Positions 42,902 through 52,325 of a stretch of 64,000 bases of DNA are shown in pieces. Source of the stretch: Enterobacteriaceae bacterium UBA7338 (GTDB lineage Bacteria > Pseudomonadota > Gammaproteobacteria > Enterobacterales > Enterobacteriaceae); assembly GCA_002480085.1 (NCBI GenBank), contig DKPJ01000011.1, forward strand, positions 426,389-490,388, in the 5' to 3' direction. Each line of letters begins with the position of its first letter. Within the stretch, counting starts at the first letter, position 1. The notes under the pieces are model-generated. The model did not search any database, had not been told where the DNA came from, and was given only the letters and a program-made list of their open reading frames with translations. A program made the position numbers and the translations under genes.

Positions 42902-43996
42902 TTACAGCGTTGGGTAGTCGGTATAACCTTCCGCGCCGCCGCCGTAGAAGCTCTCCGGACGCTGCGGGTTCAGCTCCGCTTTGCGGTGCAGACGCTCCAC
43001 CAGGTCCGGGTTAGCGATGTAGTCGCGACCAAAGGCGACCGCGTCGATCAGGCCTTTCGCGATCAGGTTCTCTGCTTTCTCAGGCGTATAGGCCCCGGCA
43101 CCCACGATCGGGCCGTGGAAGCGCGCACGCACTTTTTCACGAAACTCGTCGGTGTATGGCTGACCACCGGCCCAGTCCGGCTCGGAGAGGTGCAGATAGG
43201 CGATGCCGCGTTTGGCTAACTCTTCGATCAGGTAGAGCGCATCTGCCTCTTCGTTTTCACCGTTGTCGGTGTTCTGGAAAGAGCCAATCGGAGAGAGACG
43301 AATGCCGATACGCTCTGCGCTCCACTCCTTGCTTACGGCATCAACGACTTCCAGCACCAGGCGGGCGCGGTTCTCAACGCTGCCGCCGTACTCATCGGTA
43401 CGCTGGTTCGCCGACGGAGAGAGGAACTGGTGCAGCAGGTAGCCGTGGGCGGAGTGCAGCTCCACCAGGTCGAAACCGGCTTCGCGGGCGTTTGCTACCG
43501 CCTGGCGGAAGTCGTCAACGATGCCGGGGATCTCGCTGATATCCAGCGCGCGTGGCGTTGTGGTATCAACACGGATCGAATTACCATTCTCGTCGCGCAG
43601 CGAGGTACGGGTGCCTGAGTTGAGCGCAGATGGAGCAACCGGTGCGTTGCCGCCCGGCTGGATGCTGGCATGGGAGATACGGCCGGTATGCCAGAGCTGG
43701 ACTGCGATCTGGCCGTTTTCAGCGTGAACGCCGTCGGTGATCTTTTTCCATGCGGCAACTTGCTCAGGGCTGTGCAGGCCAGGGGCACCGGCGTAGCCTT
43801 TTGCCTGGGCAGAGATCTGTGTTGCCTCGCTGATGATTAACCCGGCGCTGGCGCGCTGGCGGTAGTATTCGCCCATCAGCGGGGTAGGGATATCACCCGG
43901 CTCGATGCTGCGCAGACGTGTCAGCGGGGCCATAAAGACGCGGTTTGCCGCGGTAATCGCACCCACTTTCAGCGGGGTAAACAGTTTGTTCGACAT
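42902..43996 (-). CDS. nemA: N-ethylmaleimide reductase, old yellow enzyme family
   Basis: 364 residues, one fewer than E. coli NemA. An FMN enzyme that reduces activated double bonds (N-ethylmaleimide, nitro compounds). The flavin and substrate motifs are present: FMAPLTRLRS at the start, ELHSAHGYLLHQFLSP (about 177-192) with catalytic His and the conserved VELHSAHGYL, and DAVAFGRDYIANPDL near the end. It follows nemR with a short gap that contains a possible extra NemR half-site. Confidence 0.95.
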   Translation of the reverse strand: MSNKLFTPLKVGAITAANRVFMAPLTRLRSIEPGDIPTPLMGEYYRQRASAGLIISEATQISAQAKGYAGAPGLHSPEQVAAWKKITDGVHAENGQIAVQLWHTGRISHASIQPGGNAPVAPSALNSGTRTSLRDENGNSIRVDTTTPRALDISEIPGIVDDFRQAVANAREAGFDLVELHSAHGYLLHQFLSPSANQRTDEYGGSVENRARLVLEVVDAVSKEWSAERIGIRLSPIGSFQNTDNGENEEADALYLIEELAKRGIAYLHLSEPDWAGGQPYTDEFREKVRARFHGPIVGAGAYTPEKAENLIAKGLIDAVAFGRDYIANPDLVERLHRKAELNPQRPESFYGGGAEGYTDYPTL

Positions 43997-44050
43997 AGCT
44001 ACTCCTGAATAGACCGGTCAACTAGTTAAAAGGGAAATAAAACGCCTGAA

Positions 44051-44647
44051 CTATTCAGGCGTGATGAGTATAGTTTTAGCGTGTGCCAGCGCGCTCTCCA
44101 GCGGCAGGGCGCTGCGGGAAATTTTAGCCTGCAAGTTGGCACCCAGCCACAGCGCATAGAGTACCTGCCCCTGGGTGAGGGCATCGCCCTCAAAGCTCAG
44201 GCAGCGGGTATCACGCCCGTTCTCCAGCGCCTCGGCCAGCAGCGCAATAACACGACCAGCGCCTCTGTCCATTGCGCTACGCATATCCTCAGAGAGATCG
44301 CATACCTCGGCAGAGAGCTTCACCGTCAGACAGCCGCTGATAGTTCCCTTCTGGCAGAACTGGCTCAGCGTCTCCTGAAAATAGGCGATTAACCGGTCGC
44401 GGTAGTTGCCGCTACCATGAGAGAAGTGGTGCGTGAGCCGCTGGTGGTAGCCAACATAGTGACGCTCAAGCATGGCCACCCCGAACGCCTCTTTCGAGCG
44501 GAAATAGTGATAAAACGAGCCTTTCGGCACTTCCGCCGTCTTTAGCAGCTCGCTTAGCCCCATACCGGTAAACCCGCGATGCATGCAGAGCTGCTCGCCG
44601 GTTGCCAGTAGGTGTTCACGGGTATCGTGTTCGGTATCTCTGTTCAT
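44051..44647 (-). CDS. nemR: TetR-family electrophile sensor NemR
   Basis: 198 residues. N-terminal TetR helix-turn-helix (GFTGMGLSELLKTAEVPKGS, about 25-44). Cys106 in GTISGCLTVKLSAE is kept; in E. coli this cysteine with a lysine senses hypochlorous acid and methylglyoxal. Oxidation releases NemR from its operator just upstream, raising nemRA and gloA. Confidence 0.95.
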   Translation of the reverse strand: MNRDTEHDTREHLLATGEQLCMHRGFTGMGLSELLKTAEVPKGSFYHYFRSKEAFGVAMLERHYVGYHQRLTHHFSHGSGNYRDRLIAYFQETLSQFCQKGTISGCLTVKLSAEVCDLSEDMRSAMDRGAGRVIALLAEALENGRDTRCLSFEGDALTQGQVLYALWLGANLQAKISRSALPLESALAHAKTILITPE

Positions 44648-44661
44648 GATGTTTACTCTAA

Positions 44662-44677
44662 TAGACCATTCGGTCTA
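44662..44677 (-). promoter_or_regulatory. NemR operator
   Basis: TAGACC-ATTC-GGTCTA, a perfect palindrome 15 bases upstream of nemR, like the NemR box of E. coli. It lies between the divergent nemR and ydhL and could touch both. Confidence 0.88.
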
Positions 44678-44746
44678 ATGCAAGGGTTGCTTTCTGCCCT
44701 GAGGGCGTCTTCAATAGTATTATCGATCGTTAGCAGGAGGAAGGAC

Positions 44747-44986
44747 GTGCCGGAACAGCTGGAGTTTTTCCCCATTCAAAGCCCGTGCCGGGGGATCTGT
44801 CAGACCGATGAACAGGGCTACTGCCGGGGCTGCCTGCGCAGCCGGGATGAACGTTTTAACTGGCAGCGTATGAGCGACAGTGAAAAGCAGAACGTGCTGC
44901 GCCTCTGCCGCCAGCGTGCCCTGCGCAAAATGCGCGCAGGTAACCAGCCGGCAGGCGAAGAACCGCAGCAGCCCTCACTGTTTTAA
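44747..44986 (+). CDS. ydhL: DUF1289 protein YdhL
   Basis: 79 residues from GTG 44747, exactly the E. coli YdhL length, behind AGGAGGAAGGAC. It has CRGICQTDEQGYCRGC, a four-cysteine DUF1289 motif that may bind zinc or an Fe-S cluster, and a basic RLCRQRALRKMR segment. Function unknown. It faces away from nemR. Confidence 0.88.
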   Translation: MPEQLEFFPIQSPCRGICQTDEQGYCRGCLRSRDERFNWQRMSDSEKQNVLRLCRQRALRKMRAGNQPAGEEPQQPSLF

Positions 44987-45043
44987 GTACCGTTTTCCGT
45001 ATACTCTCTGCCTCTCTCCTCTTTGCAAAGTAAGGAAACGGTT

Positions 45044-45940
45044 ATGGTTCAGCGTATTACCCTCGCACCTCAGGGACCGGAGTTTTCACGTTTCGTCATG
45101 GGCTACTGGCGTCTGATGGAGTGGAACATCTCTCCTCGCCAGCTGGTTAGCTTTATTGAAGCGCATCTGGACCTGGGTGTTACCACGATCGATCATGCTG
45201 ATATCTATGGAGGCTATCAGTGCGAAGCGGCCTTTGGCGAAGCGCTTAAGCTTGCGCCACATCTGCGTGAGCGCATGGAGATCGTCTCTAAATGCGGGAT
45301 TGCCACGACCGCGCGCCCCGGGCACGTTATCGGCCACTACATCACCGATAAGCAGCACATCATCAGCAGCGCCGAGCAGTCGCTTGCTCACCTGGCGACC
45401 GATCGCCTCGATCTGCTGCTGATCCACCGTCCCGATCCGCTGATGGATGCCGATGAGGTGGCCGAGGCGTTTCTTCAGCTCCATCAGAGCGGGAAGGTGC
45501 GCCACTTTGGCGTCTCCAACTTCACCCCGGCCCAGTTTGCACTTCTGCAATCGCGCCTGCCGTTTACCCTCGCCACTAACCAGGTCGAGATCTCTCCGGT
45601 GCATCAGCCGCTACTGCTTGACGGCACCCTCGATCAGCTTCAGCAGCTGCGCATTCGCCCGATGGCGTGGTCCTGCCTTGGCGGTGGTCAGCTGTTTAGC
45701 GACGAGGCTTTTCAGCCGCTGCGCGACGAGCTGGCGCAGATCGCAGAAGAGATCCATGCCGAAACCATCGAACAGGTGGTGTATGCCTGGGTACTGATGC
45801 TGCCGTCGAAGCCACTGCCGATTATCGGTTCCGGCAAAATCGAGCGCGTGCGCGCAGCCATTGCTGCTGAAAAGCTCTCTCTGAGCCGTCAGCAGTGGTT
45901 CCGTATCCGCAAAGCTGCGCTGGGATACGACGTTCCCTGA
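45044..45940 (+). CDS. ydhF: Aldo-keto reductase YdhF
   Basis: 298 residues from ATG 45044 behind TAAGGAAACG (an earlier in-frame start is not needed and E. coli YdhF begins MVQRIT). AKR barrel: DHADIYGGY holds the catalytic Asp and Tyr, LLLIHRPDP the His region, and GVSNFTP, LATNQVEISP, IIGSGKIERVR the NADPH-binding end. Substrate is not known; it probably reduces aldehydes or ketones. Confidence 0.94.
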   Translation: MVQRITLAPQGPEFSRFVMGYWRLMEWNISPRQLVSFIEAHLDLGVTTIDHADIYGGYQCEAAFGEALKLAPHLRERMEIVSKCGIATTARPGHVIGHYITDKQHIISSAEQSLAHLATDRLDLLLIHRPDPLMDADEVAEAFLQLHQSGKVRHFGVSNFTPAQFALLQSRLPFTLATNQVEISPVHQPLLLDGTLDQLQQLRIRPMAWSCLGGGQLFSDEAFQPLRDELAQIAEEIHAETIEQVVYAWVLMLPSKPLPIIGSGKIERVRAAIAAEKLSLSRQQWFRIRKAALGYDVP

Positions 45941-46020
45941 TAGTTAATAATCTGATTCTCCGGTGATATCTGCTTCCCTGGTTTAAACTTCAGGGGTAAC
46001 AGACACTAACCGGAGGTCAA

Positions 46021-46542
46021 ATGAAGCGATTAAGCCTGGCCGTATTAACACTGTTAGCCTGCACCGGTGCGCAGGCTGCCAGTGAAGAGGTTGAGATGCA
46101 CCTTGTCACTTCTCAAGGCGTGGGTCAGTCCATCGGGACGGTGAAAATTACCGAAACCGATAAAGGGCTGGAATTTGCGCCCGATCTGAAAGCACTTCCG
46201 CCCGGCGATCATGGTTTCCACGTGCATGCTAAAGGTACCTGCGAGCCTGCTATGAAGGAGGGCAAACCTTCTGCAGCTGAAGCGGCGGGTGGGCATCTTG
46301 ATCCACACACCACTGGCAAACATGAAGGGCCAGAAGGGGCGGGCCACATGGGCGATCTGCCGGTGCTGCAGGTCAATAACGACGGTAAAGCGACCGAGCC
46401 GGTGGTCTCCCCTCGACTGAAAAAGCTGGATGAGGTCAAAGATAAATCGCTGATGATCCACGTTGGTGGCGACAACTACTCTGACAAACCGGAGCCGCTG
46501 GGCGGCGGCGGGGCACGCTACGCCTGTGGCGTGATCCACTAA
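46021..46542 (+). CDS. sodC: Periplasmic Cu/Zn superoxide dismutase
   Basis: 173 residues, E. coli length. Signal peptide MKRLSLAVLTLLACTGAQA is followed by the mature enzyme. Copper and zinc ligands are in GFHVHAKG (about 67-74), GGHLDPHTTGKHEGP (about 91-105), GHMGDL and SLMIHVGGD. It removes superoxide in the periplasm. It is convergent with ydhK, whose stop overlaps its last bases. The cytoplasmic sodB gene is not in its K-12 place in this window. Confidence 0.96.
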   Translation: MKRLSLAVLTLLACTGAQAASEEVEMHLVTSQGVGQSIGTVKITETDKGLEFAPDLKALPPGDHGFHVHAKGTCEPAMKEGKPSAAEAAGGHLDPHTTGKHEGPEGAGHMGDLPVLQVNNDGKATEPVVSPRLKKLDEVKDKSLMIHVGGDNYSDKPEPLGGGGARYACGVIH

Positions 46543-48554
46543 TTACTTAGCATCCCCGGGGGTGGCGCTTGTACAAGCTGCGACAGTGAAATCTGTAGCC
46601 GCCAAATAAGCGCCGCCAGCTCACGGGCGGCGGGTTGATGATGATGGGATAAGGTGTCGCAGATACGCTGTAACCGTTGCAGCGTGCTGGCCAGATGCCG
46701 TTGGTCTACTCCCCGCTCGCTCATCACATCGCGTAGCTGAGCAATGCAAATATCCCTGACCCGTGAAAGCGGATCGGAACGGGTTTCCCACTCTCGAAGC
46801 TGCCAGACGACATGCGAGCAGTTGAGCAGTACCACTCCCCAACGTAACAGCCAGCGGCGCGCCAGCGCGTCCTGACTGTTGCTGAGCTGACTAATGTGAT
46901 GATAGGCCAGCGATTCAAACTCATATTCGCTATGCGCCGGACGGCGGCTGAGCTGATCGACGAAGTCGCGGCGCAGGGCGCGTATACGGCGGCGGCTTTT
47001 ACGGGCGTCCGAGCCGGGGCGCAGAATAGCAAACGCCAGCCACGAAAGAGCAACGCCGACTATTTTTGCCGAGTTATCATTGAGAAAATCAGCAAAGTCG
47101 AACACGGGCGGATTGGTCACGGCGATAAACGATCCCATAAAAACAATCAGCTGGCCCCATAACCCTGCCAGCTTCGTCATTTGCAGTTTCAGCAACTGCA
47201 TGGTGGTCAGCAGCGGAAAAAGGAACAGCAAAAATTGCCACAGTTCGGTTATTTGTACCATCAGGCCAAATTGCACCACAAAGCTGAATAACGACAGCAG
47301 CACAAGGGTCCGCATCAGCAAGGAGAGCGATTTAAACGGGGTAGCGACAATTGAATAGAGTACGCAGCTAATTGCAGCCAGAGATAGCGCGCTGGAACCG
47401 GACTCCCATTGTGTGCCAATACTCCACGCACCCACCACCATTAGCGTACAGAAGGTGCGCAAACCGCTCCATAAGGCCTCCACGCTATCGGTATGACGCG
47501 CCAGTCCCGAGCTGCCCCTGGCGGCGTGCAAGAGGACGGACGTGCCGTTCTCCAGCGATCTTAACCCGCGGCTGCTTTGCAGATAGAGTGCGCAGAAATA
47601 GCGTAGCCGTTGCCAGAAGGCGAGGTGGTGATAGTCGCTACTGTCCAGGGGGCGTAACGGGGCGATAATCCGTGCGATGCTGTAAGCATCCATACGAGGA
47701 GTGGCAAGCGCCAAAAGCAGCTGTTCAATGATCTCACGGGTCTGCGGCGGCGGGTTGGGCCAGTTCAGCAGCAGGCGGCGAAGGCTGGAGATAACGCTGG
47801 TCAGCCGCAGCTGATGGTGCAGCAGGGCGTTGAGCAGGGCATTCTGGCGACGAAAGCGGTAATGGCTCCAGAACGCCTGAATGCGTAGCAGATTCATCGT
47901 CAGGATCTGGTTGATGACCCCCTCATGCGCGGAGCGAATAGCATCGTTGATATCTGGCTGCCAGAGCAGATGGGCGTGCTCCAGCAAGCGCGCATGCATG
48001 TTTTTCAACGCGGTGAGGAGGGCGGTTCCGTCGGACGTGCTGGGCAGGATCATCATCATCACTCCACCGCAGAGTATACCGAGCACGACCTCGCAAACGC
48101 GGGCTTGGGCAATATCCCACAGTTGGACGGTATCTACGAGGTTAACGGTGGGAAAGGCGATAATGGCGGCGGTATAGCCCGATAGCTGGAAAGCGTAAGC
48201 GACGTTGTTGGTAAAGTATGCGCAGGCCCAGGTACAGAGACCGAGCCAGGCCGCCATGCTAAGTAAGAAGAGCCACGGCTCATTTAAGGTATGACCGGCG
48301 ATAATTAGCGCAGCCGTAGCGCCCAGTAAACTGCCAGCAATACGACCGAGACTTTTGCTGATGACGCCACCCACCGTTGGAAAGCTCACCACGGCGGCGG
48401 AGGTCATCGCCCAGTACGGCTCATCCAGGTTAAAGCAGTAGGCGAGCGTTAAGGCGAGGCACATAGCGATGGCGTTACGTAATGCATATCGCCATTGCCC
48501 GGTTGTCGCTTTAAACCAGGGCGTATTGCGCCAGCTAAAAGATGAAACACGCAT
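46539..48554 (-). CDS. ydhK: YdhK, PET-family (AaeB-like) efflux membrane protein
   Basis: 671 residues from ATG 48554, which overlaps the ydhJ stop by one base (TAATG) and gives MRVSSFSWRNTPW, matching E. coli YdhK. A further upstream start is in frame but lies inside ydhJ. Two blocks of about five membrane segments (20-160 and 360-510) flank a cytoplasmic part. It is the transport subunit of the ydhIJK set, like AaeB, thought to export aromatic acids or similar compounds. Confidence 0.92.
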   Translation of the reverse strand: MRVSSFSWRNTPWFKATTGQWRYALRNAIAMCLALTLAYCFNLDEPYWAMTSAAVVSFPTVGGVISKSLGRIAGSLLGATAALIIAGHTLNEPWLFLLSMAAWLGLCTWACAYFTNNVAYAFQLSGYTAAIIAFPTVNLVDTVQLWDIAQARVCEVVLGILCGGVMMMILPSTSDGTALLTALKNMHARLLEHAHLLWQPDINDAIRSAHEGVINQILTMNLLRIQAFWSHYRFRRQNALLNALLHHQLRLTSVISSLRRLLLNWPNPPPQTREIIEQLLLALATPRMDAYSIARIIAPLRPLDSSDYHHLAFWQRLRYFCALYLQSSRGLRSLENGTSVLLHAARGSSGLARHTDSVEALWSGLRTFCTLMVVGAWSIGTQWESGSSALSLAAISCVLYSIVATPFKSLSLLMRTLVLLSLFSFVVQFGLMVQITELWQFLLFLFPLLTTMQLLKLQMTKLAGLWGQLIVFMGSFIAVTNPPVFDFADFLNDNSAKIVGVALSWLAFAILRPGSDARKSRRRIRALRRDFVDQLSRRPAHSEYEFESLAYHHISQLSNSQDALARRWLLRWGVVLLNCSHVVWQLREWETRSDPLSRVRDICIAQLRDVMSERGVDQRHLASTLQRLQRICDTLSHHHQPAARELAALIWRLQISLSQLVQAPPPGMLSN

Positions 48555-49414
48555 TAGCGCTGTCCAATGGCAACGCTGCACGTCGTACCTGAAATCAGCG
48601 TGATATCATGGGGAAGCGAGTCGAACTCTATCCGTATTGGCACGCGCTGGGCCAGGCGCACCCACGGAACATTGGGCTTAATGTCGGGTACCAGGCCCGA
48701 ATCGCTCTCTACGCTCTGATCGTAGATAGCGCGGCCAATACTGGAAACGTGACCCTGTAACTTTACGTTGCCGCTATAGAGGGTAATCACGGCCGGTGCA
48801 CCTTCGCGAATATGGCGCAGTTTTGTCTCTTCGAAATAACCCATGACATAAAAAGAGTGGCTGTCAACCAGAGCGAACAACGGCTGCCCCGTGGTGGCGT
48901 AATCCCCTGTACGGGTCGAAAGATTGGTTACCCAGCCCGCGACCGGCGCGCGAACCTCGGTCTGCTCAAGCTGCCACTGCGCCTGTTTTAATGCCGCTTC
49001 GGCTGCCTCTACGGTGGCCTGGGCCGCTTTAACGTTCAGGTTCGCGGTATCCATATCTTCTGCGGAGATATAGTTGCGTGACAAATGCTGGCGGCGGCTG
49101 GCTTCGTTAGTCGCTTTTGCGAGGTCCGATCGCGCTTTAGCCAGCTCGGCTTGCGCATTAAGTATCGCTATGTTAAAAGGCGTTTTATCAACGGTCAGCA
49201 GCAGATCGCCGGCATTGACGAACTGATTATCTTTAATAGTGAGCCGGGTAATGCTGCCGGAAACCTGAGGCGTAATACTCACCTGCTCGGCGCGAATTTT
49301 GCCGTCACGGGTCCACGGGGACTGCATGTAGTAGTTCCACAACCACCATCCCGCCAGCACCGCAACGACGGCGATCACAATCGTAGAAAAATATTTAACG
49401 GTTTTAAACGACAT
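48554..49414 (-). CDS. ydhJ: YdhJ, membrane fusion protein (HlyD/AaeA family)
   Basis: 286 residues from ATG 49414 (E. coli YdhJ starts just before the same VKYFST); an upstream start would overlap ydhI. One N-terminal membrane anchor (YFSTIVIAVVAVLAGWWLW) leads to biotinyl-lipoyl halves (VSGSITRLTIKDNQFVNAG; VRAPVAGWVTNL) around a coiled hairpin. It should link YdhK in the inner membrane to an outer-membrane channel. Confidence 0.93.
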   Translation of the reverse strand: MSFKTVKYFSTIVIAVVAVLAGWWLWNYYMQSPWTRDGKIRAEQVSITPQVSGSITRLTIKDNQFVNAGDLLLTVDKTPFNIAILNAQAELAKARSDLAKATNEASRRQHLSRNYISAEDMDTANLNVKAAQATVEAAEAALKQAQWQLEQTEVRAPVAGWVTNLSTRTGDYATTGQPLFALVDSHSFYVMGYFEETKLRHIREGAPAVITLYSGNVKLQGHVSSIGRAIYDQSVESDSGLVPDIKPNVPWVRLAQRVPIRIEFDSLPHDITLISGTTCSVAIGQR

Positions 49415-49416
49415 AC

Positions 49417-49653
49417 TCACCACGCAATCAGCAATACGAAACTCAGACAGACGCAAAGCGTAAAGATCGACAGATCCATCAGCAGGGGATGCCATATTTC
49501 GCCCGAATAGATCCAGTCACGCAACAGACGATGCGCCACCAGCCAGATAATGAAGCCACATGCGAAGGCTTTGAAAAATGGAGGAAAATAGAGAGAGGCA
49601 CCGATCACCAGATCCTGTACGGGCAATCCTGTTGCACTAAGCATAAGCGTCAC
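49417..49653 (-). CDS. ydhI: YdhI, small DUF1656 membrane protein
   Basis: 78 residues as in E. coli. Two membrane segments (FFKAFACGFIIWLVAHRLL; LLMDLSIFTLCVCLSFVLLI). First gene of ydhIJK; DUF1656 proteins are usual partners of AaeA/AaeB-type pumps. The gap to slyA (191 bases, divergent) holds the SlyA box. Its stop is two bases from the ydhJ start. Confidence 0.92.
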   Translation of the reverse strand: MTLMLSATGLPVQDLVIGASLYFPPFFKAFACGFIIWLVAHRLLRDWIYSGEIWHPLLMDLSIFTLCVCLSFVLLIAW

Positions 49654-49822
49654 AGATCGTAATCCTTTGCATTAACTATCATTGTTTATAGGTTTAGCAA
49701 AAACCACGTTAACGCACCCTCTTTCTGCTCTAAACTGATCGGATCAGCTACAGGTGAAATAAGCAATACGTTTGTTTTGGGAATATAAATATTGCACACT
49801 ATTCTAAAATGAGCATAATAAC

Positions 49823-49834
49823 TTAGCAAGCTAA
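49823..49834 (+). promoter_or_regulatory. SlyA-binding palindrome
   Basis: TTAGCAAGCTAA, identical to the published high-affinity SlyA site found in the slyA promoter of Salmonella, which SlyA uses for autorepression. It lies 10 bases ahead of the slyA start. Confidence 0.82.
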
Positions 49835-49844
49835 TTATAAGGAG

Positions 49845-50285
49845 ATGAAATTGGAATCGCCATTGGGTTCTGATCTGGCACGTTTAGTACGTATCTGGCG
49901 TGCACTGATTGACCATCGCCTAAAACCTCTGGAATTGACGCAGACGCACTGGGTTACGCTGCATAACATCCATCAGCTGCCGCCCGAACAGTCGCAAATT
50001 CAACTGGCAAAAGCGATCGGCATTGAACAGCCGTCGCTGGTGCGTACTCTGGATCAGCTGGAAGAGAAGGGCCTTATCTCCCGGCAAACCTGTGCCAGCG
50101 ACCGACGTGCAAAACGTATTAAGCTCACTGAGAAAGCCGCCCCGATCATTGATGAGATGGAGTCAGTTATCAATAAAACGCGGGGTGAGATCCTTGCCGG
50201 TATCTCAGCCAGCGAGCTGGAACAGCTCATCAGCCTGATTGGCCGGCTTGAGCATAATATTATTGAGTTACAATCGCGTGACTGA
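49845..50285 (+). CDS. slyA: MarR-family regulator SlyA
   Basis: 146 residues, near-identical to E. coli SlyA. Winged helix about 45-100 (IQLAKAIGIEQPSLVRTLDQLEEKG shortened; RQTCASDRRAKRIKLT is the wing). It counters H-NS at many virulence and envelope genes and binds aromatic acids such as salicylate. AAGGAGATG gives the start; a terminator follows. It faces away from ydhIJK. Confidence 0.97.
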   Translation: MKLESPLGSDLARLVRIWRALIDHRLKPLELTQTHWVTLHNIHQLPPEQSQIQLAKAIGIEQPSLVRTLDQLEEKGLISRQTCASDRRAKRIKLTEKAAPIIDEMESVINKTRGEILAGISASELEQLISLIGRLEHNIIELQSRD

Positions 50286-50295
50286 CGCTGACAAG

Positions 50296-50321
50296 AGCCT
50301 TGCGAAAGCAGGGCTTTTTTT
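50296..50321 (+). terminator. slyA terminator
   Basis: Stem AGCCTTGC/GCAGGGCT (one G-U) with a GAAA tetraloop, then seven T. Confidence 0.82.
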
Positions 50322-50368
50322 ATGGTGGAGAGGTAAACGGGCCGCCGCAGCGGCGGCCCCGGTAATGA

Positions 50369-50836
50369 TTAACGCGGGGAGACGGTAACCTGGCTGCCAT
50401 TGCTGGCCAGCACGACGCGCTGGCCTGCTGCGAAGCGGGTGTTGCCCTGTTTCTGCACAACCATAACGGTGTTGCCGTCGTCTTTGCGGATCTCCAGCTC
50501 TACGCCCTGGCTTTTATTGATCGCACCTTCGACACCCTGACCGGCAACGCCGCCCGCTACTGCGCCTGCGGCGGTCGCCAGCGATCGGCCTGTGCCGCCG
50601 CCGACGGTGTTACCGAGGAAGCCGCCCAGTACCGCACCACCCAGAGCACCGATCACGTTATTTTCATTGCCGCCCTGAATCTGCACCGGACGGGCGTTAA
50701 CAATGGTACCGTAAGTGACACTTTGCACCTGTTTCGCTTCGGATGCGCTGTAAACGTCGCCGGAGAGGCTGCTGTCATTCACGCAGCCTGCCAGAGTGAA
50801 GCCAATCAGGGAAACTGCCAGTGTACGTAAAATCAT
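50369..50836 (-). CDS. slyB: Outer membrane lipoprotein SlyB
   Basis: 155 residues as in E. coli. Lipobox LAGC (Cys17). The middle (about 60-105: GGAVLGGFLGNTVGGG, AAGAVAGGVAGQG) is a glycine-zipper membrane domain; a C-terminal beta part follows (VMVVQKQGNTRFAAG). SlyB is made under Mg2+ limitation through PhoPQ and protects outer membrane proteins under LPS stress. Its PhoP-type promoter is visible upstream. Confidence 0.97.
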   Translation of the reverse strand: MILRTLAVSLIGFTLAGCVNDSSLSGDVYSASEAKQVQSVTYGTIVNARPVQIQGGNENNVIGALGGAVLGGFLGNTVGGGTGRSLATAAGAVAGGVAGQGVEGAINKSQGVELEIRKDDGNTVMVVQKQGNTRFAAGQRVVLASNGSQVTVSPR

Positions 50837-50944
50837 CTATGAATCTCCTGTTCACCTAAAAACGTTCGGACGAGCATCCGTCATGCTTAAATTATATGGC
50901 ATTTAAAGATGACAGGGCACACCTTCTGCCAACACAATGCGAAA

Positions 50945-50979
50945 ATAGTACGGTTGCAGAGCTTAACTTTACTTAAACA
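50945..50979 (-). promoter_or_regulatory. PhoP-activated promoter of slyB
   Basis: On the minus strand TGTTTA-AGTAA-AGTTAA (50963-50979) fits the PhoP box (two hexamers 5 bases apart, second degenerate). A -10 hexamer TACTAT (50945-50950) lies 12 bases downstream, the spacing of PhoP promoters that lack a -35. E. coli slyB is a PhoP target. Confidence 0.7.
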
Positions 50980-51106
50980 AGCCATAAATGGACAAGTTAA
51001 CCTGTGCAAATTCGGACTGAAAGATCACAATAGCGCTACCCCTATCCTGGGCAAACGTTTTAAGGTGGGATAGTGGAACACAGGCACGCAGAGAGAAGGA
51101 CGGCAT

Positions 51107-52231
51107 ATGAAATCGGGTCGCTATATTGGCGTTATGTCAGGCACCAGTCTTGATGGGGTAGATGTAGTCCTTGCGGCAATTGACGATCGCATGGTGGCGC
51201 AGCAGGCCAGCCTGAGCTGGCCTATTCCCGTGTCGATCAAAGAATCCATTCTCAATATCTGTCAGGGTCAGCAGTTGACCCTATCCCAGCTGGGGCAGCT
51301 TGATAGCCGGCTGGGCAAACTGTTTGCCGATGCGGTCCTGGCGCTGCTTAAGCAGGAGAGCCTGCGCCCGCAGGATGTCGTCGCCATTGGCTGCCACGGG
51401 CAGACCGTCTGGCATGAGCCGGTTGGCGATGCGCCGCATACGCTGCAAATTGGCGATAACAATCAGATCGTTGCCCGCACGGGGATTACGGTAGTAGGGG
51501 ATTTCCGCCGCCGGGATATCGCTCTTGGCGGCCAGGGCGCGCCGCTGGTTCCCGCCTTCCATCAGGCGCTGCTGGCGCATCCTGTCGAGCGGCGCATGGT
51601 GCTCAATATTGGCGGCATTGCCAACCTCTCTCTGCTCTTCCCGGACCAGCCGGTCAGAGGCTATGACACCGGCCCGGGTAATATGCTGATGGACGCATGG
51701 ATCTGGCGACAGAAGGGCCAACCTTATGATGAAGACGCCCGCTGGGCAGGTGCGGGGAAGGTCATTATCCCGCTGCTCCAGCAGATGCTCAGCGATCCGT
51801 GGTTTGCCCGGCCCGCGCCGAAAAGCACCGGGCGGGAGTACTTTAACTACGGCTGGCTTGAACGCCAGCTTGCCCATTTCCCGGGCCTCTCGGGAAGTGA
51901 TGTGCAGGCCACCCTGGCAGAGCTGACGGCGGTCAGCATTGCTGAGCAGGTACTGTTGAGCGGTGGCTGCGAGCGCCTGCTGGTTTGCGGCGGCGGGGGG
52001 CGTAATCCGCTGGTGATGGCGCGGCTGGCCAGTCTGCTGCCGGGTATTGAAGTCGGTACCACCGACGAGGCGGGTATTAGCGGAGACGATATGGAGGCGC
52101 TGGCCTTTGCCTGGCTGGCGTGGCGCACGGTAGCCGGTTTGCCGGGGAATCTGCCCTCGGTCACCGGAGCCTCGCAGGCCAGCGTGCTGGGCGCCATATT
52201 CCCGGCCAATCCGCGCCATAATCAGACATAA
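51107..52231 (+). CDS. anmK: Anhydro-N-acetylmuramic acid kinase
   Basis: 374 residues, two longer or so than E. coli AnmK. It phosphorylates and opens anhMurNAc from recycled peptidoglycan to MurNAc-6-P. Hexokinase/actin fold motifs: YIGVMSGTSLDGVDVV (about 6-21), HGQTVWH (about 97), GGIANLS, GYDTGPGNMLMDAW (about 190) and the nucleotide-binding VCGGGGRNP (about 305). It starts behind GAGAAGGACG and is divergent from slyB. Confidence 0.96.
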   Translation: MKSGRYIGVMSGTSLDGVDVVLAAIDDRMVAQQASLSWPIPVSIKESILNICQGQQLTLSQLGQLDSRLGKLFADAVLALLKQESLRPQDVVAIGCHGQTVWHEPVGDAPHTLQIGDNNQIVARTGITVVGDFRRRDIALGGQGAPLVPAFHQALLAHPVERRMVLNIGGIANLSLLFPDQPVRGYDTGPGNMLMDAWIWRQKGQPYDEDARWAGAGKVIIPLLQQMLSDPWFARPAPKSTGREYFNYGWLERQLAHFPGLSGSDVQATLAELTAVSIAEQVLLSGGCERLLVCGGGGRNPLVMARLASLLPGIEVGTTDEAGISGDDMEALAFAWLAWRTVAGLPGNLPSVTGASQASVLGAIFPANPRHNQT

Positions 52232-52325
52232 CCTAAATTTTCTTTTGTAACGAGACGTTAGACTAAAACGATGCAGGGGCAGGGCCGTGTTACGCTTCGC
52301 CCCGGAACACGTTTTAGGATGGATC

